Origin: Dictyostelium firmibasis
Lineage: Eukaryota > Evosea > Eumycetozoa > Dictyosteliales > Dictyosteliaceae
Assembly: GCA_036169595.1 (NCBI GenBank)
Contig: CM069770.1
Location: forward strand, 123,501 to 187,500
Length of the DNA stretch: 64,000 nt
Direction: 5' to 3'
Shown here in pieces: positions 62,698 to 64,000 of the stretch (positions are counted from its first letter, which is position 1; each line of letters begins with the position of its first letter). The position numbers and the translations under genes were made by a program. The notes beneath the pieces were generated by a model, which made no database searches, was not told where the DNA came from, and worked only from the letters and a program-made list of their open reading frames with translations.

Positions 62698-64000
62698 ATG
62701 ATGAAATTAATTTTATATTTTTGTTTGGCTATTGCTTGTTTAGCTCAACAAGTTTTATCACTTTCACCAACATATGGTGTTGGCCCAGAAGGTAAAATAT
62801 TTTTTTTTTTTTTTTTTTTCTTCATTTGACTAACATAAATTTAAATAAATTAAATAAATAGAGTTGGAATACTATAAAGAGGCTAAATATTTCAATTGTC
62901 TTAGATCAAATGTACAAATTCCATTTTCACAAGTGAATGACGATTTTTGTGATTGTCCAGATGGTACAGATGAACCTGGAACTTCTGCATGCTCATCAAT
63001 TGGTCGTTTTTATTGCCAAAATAGTGGTCACAAAGGAGATTTTATTTATTCATCTTTTGTAAACGATGGTGTTTGTGGTTTGTATTATTTCTTATGAAAA
63101 AAAAAAAAAAAGAAAAAAAAACTTCTCATTAAATACTAATAATATAAATAAAAGATTGTTGTGATGGATCAGATGAATATCAACTAAAGATTAAATGTAA
63201 AAATAATTGTAAAGAGATTGGAGAAGAGAGCAGAAAGAAACAAAACCAAGCTATCGAGGCATATGAAAATGGTTTACAGAAAAAGAAACAAATGGAAGAA
63301 GAAGGTACAAGAGTTTTCAATGAAAAAACAGAGGAAATAACTCGTTTAAGAAAAGAGATTGACCCAATCACCCAAGAGATCAAAGAGTTGGAGGTTTTAG
63401 TTGAACAAAAAAAATCTGAAAGAGAAGTCGAAAATAAAAGATTATTAGATGAAAAAGAGAATAAAGATAAAGAAACAGCCGATTCAAAACCAAACGTTGA
63501 CGAGCAGCAAAAAGAAACTGAAGAGAATAAAGAAGTAGTTGGTGAAGGCGTTGAACAACCAGAAATTCAAACATCTGAACTTTTAGATGCTATCTCCAAA
63601 GGTAAGTTTTAAAAAATAAGAATTTATTATTATTTATAATTATAAAATCTTTATCTTTCTTTCATCTTTCATTTCTTTATCTAATTTTTTTTTTAAAAAA
63701 AAAAAATTCATATATATGAATAAATCAAAGCAACTTTTTATCTAATCTCAATATTTTTTACTTTAATAACATTTAAAAAGGTAAAGATGATATTAACAAC
63801 AACAACAACGATAATAATAATGAGGATGAGGATGAGGATGATAACAGTACCAATAGTCAAGACAAAATCGGTCGTACCACAATAGTTGACCAAAATAATG
63901 ATTTCTTGAATGAGGATAATAATGAGGATTTGGATCAATTCCAAAAAATTTTAAAATCATTTAAATCTGTTAAAAACTCAATTTATAATTTTATCCTTCC
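62698..64000 (+). CDS. Glucosidase II beta subunit (PRKCSH-like), 5' part
   Basis: Exons 62698-62791, 62862-63077, 63155-63601 and from 63781, continuing past the window end. All splice in phase 1 with GT..AG. A signal peptide (MMKLILYFCLAIACLAQQVLS) is followed by LDL-receptor-A-like Cys repeats: YFNCLRS...VNDDFCDCPDGTDEPGT and FVNDGVCDCCDGSDEY. A long coiled coil (RKKQNQAIEAYENGLQKKKQ..., EITRLRKEIDPITQEIKELE) and an acidic stretch come next. This is the order of the glucosidase II beta subunit, which retains the catalytic subunit in the ER and recognises mannose during glycoprotein trimming. The mannose-6-phosphate-receptor-homology domain and any ER-retention signal would lie beyond the window. 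ATGATG gives two possible starts. Confidence 0.9.

Overview
The window is nuclear DNA of a dictyostelid amoeba, Dictyostelium discoideum or a very close relative. The evidence is the extreme A+T content, long AAT/CAA tracts coding poly-Asn and poly-Gln, short GTA..AG introns, and the presence of DIRS-1-like and skipper-like retroelements. It divides into a transposon-packed left two thirds (about 1-46,230) and an ordinary gene-dense right third (46,268-64,000).

Region 1 (1-12,060): two DIRS-1-like tyrosine-recombinase retrotransposons lie tail to tail. The plus-strand copy (1 to about 3,640) is cut by the window edge and damaged by frameshifts. The minus-strand copy (about 7,355-12,060) looks complete, with inverted terminal repeats and ORF1, RT/RNase H and recombinase frames. 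Between them is a 3.6 kb block (about 3,762-7,320) whose composition and proteins look bacterial: DUF4116-type repeats, as in amoeba-associated intracellular bacteria. It is decayed by frameshifts and a nonsense mutation.

Region 2 (12,040-15,621): the 5' half of a minus-strand skipper-like LTR retrotransposon. It has an LTR, gag, then one in-frame UGA, then protease-RT, and it is cut at the RT catalytic motif by the DIRS end.

Region 3 (15,622-35,692): a nest of DNA transposons up to six levels deep. From outside in these are R2-d, R2-a, R1-e, element B, then R1-b with R1-c inside it; element A is separately nested in an intron of B. R1 and R2 are my labels for two families with CCCTCCG...CGGAGGG ends. 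A and B have CACT...AGTG ends and code homologous transposase-like proteins of about 1,113 and 1,219 residues. Taking out the inserted elements restores the reading frame and an intron of B. Element A is intact, with terminal inverted repeats and a TATT target duplication. R1 insertions are precise and leave no target duplication.

Region 4 (35,693-46,230): skipper LTRs in inverted orientation, another R2 copy, a palindromic satellite, further R1/R2 remnants and a chimeric poly-Asn zinc-finger gene.

Region 5 (46,268-64,000): host genes. These are an XPG/ERCC5-type nuclease, the ribosome-export GTPase LSG1, a poly-Q/poly-N membrane-anchored protein, a three-exon two-pass membrane protein, the autophagy E1 enzyme ATG7, an SH3-polyQ-PH protein and the 5' part of glucosidase II beta. 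Apart from common housekeeping roles (DNA repair, ribosome biogenesis, autophagy, ER glycoprotein folding) nothing links them into one pathway.
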